DNA of 61,835 bases from assembly GCA_964461455.1 (NCBI GenBank), contig CAYWUJ010000012.1:1-61835 (forward strand). The letters run 5' to 3'. The position numbers were made by a program, and so were the translations under genes. Every line of letters starts with the position of its first letter. Position 1 is the first letter of the stretch. This document shows positions 61,592 through 61,835 of the stretch, in pieces. A model generated the notes under the pieces. That model made no database searches. It was not told the origin of the DNA and worked only from the letters and a program-made list of their open reading frames with translations. The DNA comes from UBA1413 sp964461455. GTDB lineage: Bacteria > Bacteroidota > Bacteroidia > Bacteroidales > Prolixibacteraceae.

Positions 61592-61835
61592 TGTCAGCTG
61601 TTAATTGAGTAGACGGCCCCGCCAGACATAGCTGACGGGGAACGCCTCTCACAGACCCCGGAAATGAACCCTTTTTTATGAATGTAGGAGAACGGTTACT
61701 AACTTTGTGCCACATCAGTTAGCAAGTAACAGGTTGGTTGTTGGTGTTTAGTACCCGTCTCACAGACTTGTTGCAAAGAATCTCCAGGGAGATACATCAA
61801 CATGGTTATATTTATCAGTCTTTTCCGGTTTTCAG
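61592..61835. other. Non-coding right edge of the window
   Basis: No gene is visible. Besides the domain VI-like hairpin there is a 10-base direct repeat TCTCACAGAC at 61647-61656 and 61758-61767, and an imperfect inverted repeat CTAACT/AGTTAG at about 61699-61722. The content continues past the window. Confidence 0.5.
61604..61650 (-). other. Group II intron domain VI-like hairpin
   Basis: On the minus strand GAGAGGCG (61650-61643) pairs with CGTCT-A-CTC (61615-61607), leaving one bulged A (61611). Above it CCCCGTCAG pairs with CTGGCGGGG. It is followed by AAT, so the bulged A lies 7 bases from a possible 3' end at 61604, as for the branch point of group II introns, and it is preceded by TCTGTGAGAGG as in many intron ends. 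A canonical 34-base domain V is not found just upstream. An intron-encoded reverse transcriptase would lie beyond the right edge. Possibly a remnant. Confidence 0.4.

Noticed and set aside
61660..61700. Possible group II intron domain V
   Set aside because: No 34-base hairpin with an AGC triad and GAAA-type loop could be built next to the domain VI-like stem, so I do not claim a complete intron.
1..61835. CRISPR arrays, tRNA or rRNA genes
   Set aside because: No regularly spaced repeats, cloverleaf-like segments or rRNA motifs were noticed on reading.

Overview
The window reads as a chromosomal segment of a Gram-negative Bacteroidota bacterium, most like a Bacteroidales/Marinilabiliales-type organism of moderate GC. 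The evidence is a TonB-dependent receptor with a carboxypeptidase-like N-terminal domain, a DUF5916 protein, a DUF5063 protein, an RSH stringent-response protein, KdsA (Kdo synthesis, hence LPS), an OstA-like protein, and repeated TAnnTTTG -7 boxes, the sigma factor signature of this phylum. The clearest promoter (TTTG-N19-TAnnTTTG) drives the rpsF-rpsR-rplI operon. No tRNA, rRNA or CRISPR array was recognised.

Layout. 1-855 is the 3' part of a DUF819 membrane protein (+). 862-12695 is a long minus-strand block: a DUF1080-PHP lipoprotein; a heavy-metal trio (HMA protein, TonB receptor, Cys/His-rich exported protein); an M49-like zinc peptidase; a TPR protein; a glycerate kinase fused to TPRs; an RSH enzyme with an apparently dead hydrolase site; and ferritin. 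12969-17394 holds an alpha/beta hydrolase lipoprotein (+), then a GT2 glycosyltransferase, an exported protein and a PepC-like cysteine protease (-). 17538-25622 (+) carries a TPR protein, a ChaN-like protein, RarA, rhamnulokinase, CrcB, DUF190 and a Tat-exported aldo/keto reductase. 25644-29981 (-) is rRNA methyltransferase, DEDD exonuclease, DUF5063 and RecQ.

30118-38620 (+) is guaB followed by a cell-envelope run: three exported prolyl-isomerase/chaperone proteins with overlapping ends, a MoxR ATPase and an OstA-like protein, which fits outer-membrane assembly. 38741-41981 (-) has YccF, MATE, Dabb and KdsA. Then come TypA/BipA (+), L-fucose isomerase with a PD40-propeller protein (-), a dicarboxylate symporter (+), a candidate free-standing small RNA (about 49077-49193, +), a DUF5916 protein (-), a three-gene biotin-dependent acyl-CoA carboxylase (+), the ribosomal protein operon (+) and RidA (-).

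From about 57400 to the end the DNA becomes markedly AT-rich and the genes stop resembling housekeeping genes. This islet encodes a lipoprotein with a Cys-rich linker and a C-terminal HExxH zincin motif, three small exported proteins of unknown function, and a membrane-anchored protein with a TIMP/netrin-like (NTR) domain whose predicted mature end is Cys-x-Cys. At the right edge, on the minus strand, lies a hairpin with a bulged A that looks like domain VI of a group II intron. The zincin plus NTR islet is the best candidate here for an undescribed system. Its functional link is inference only.
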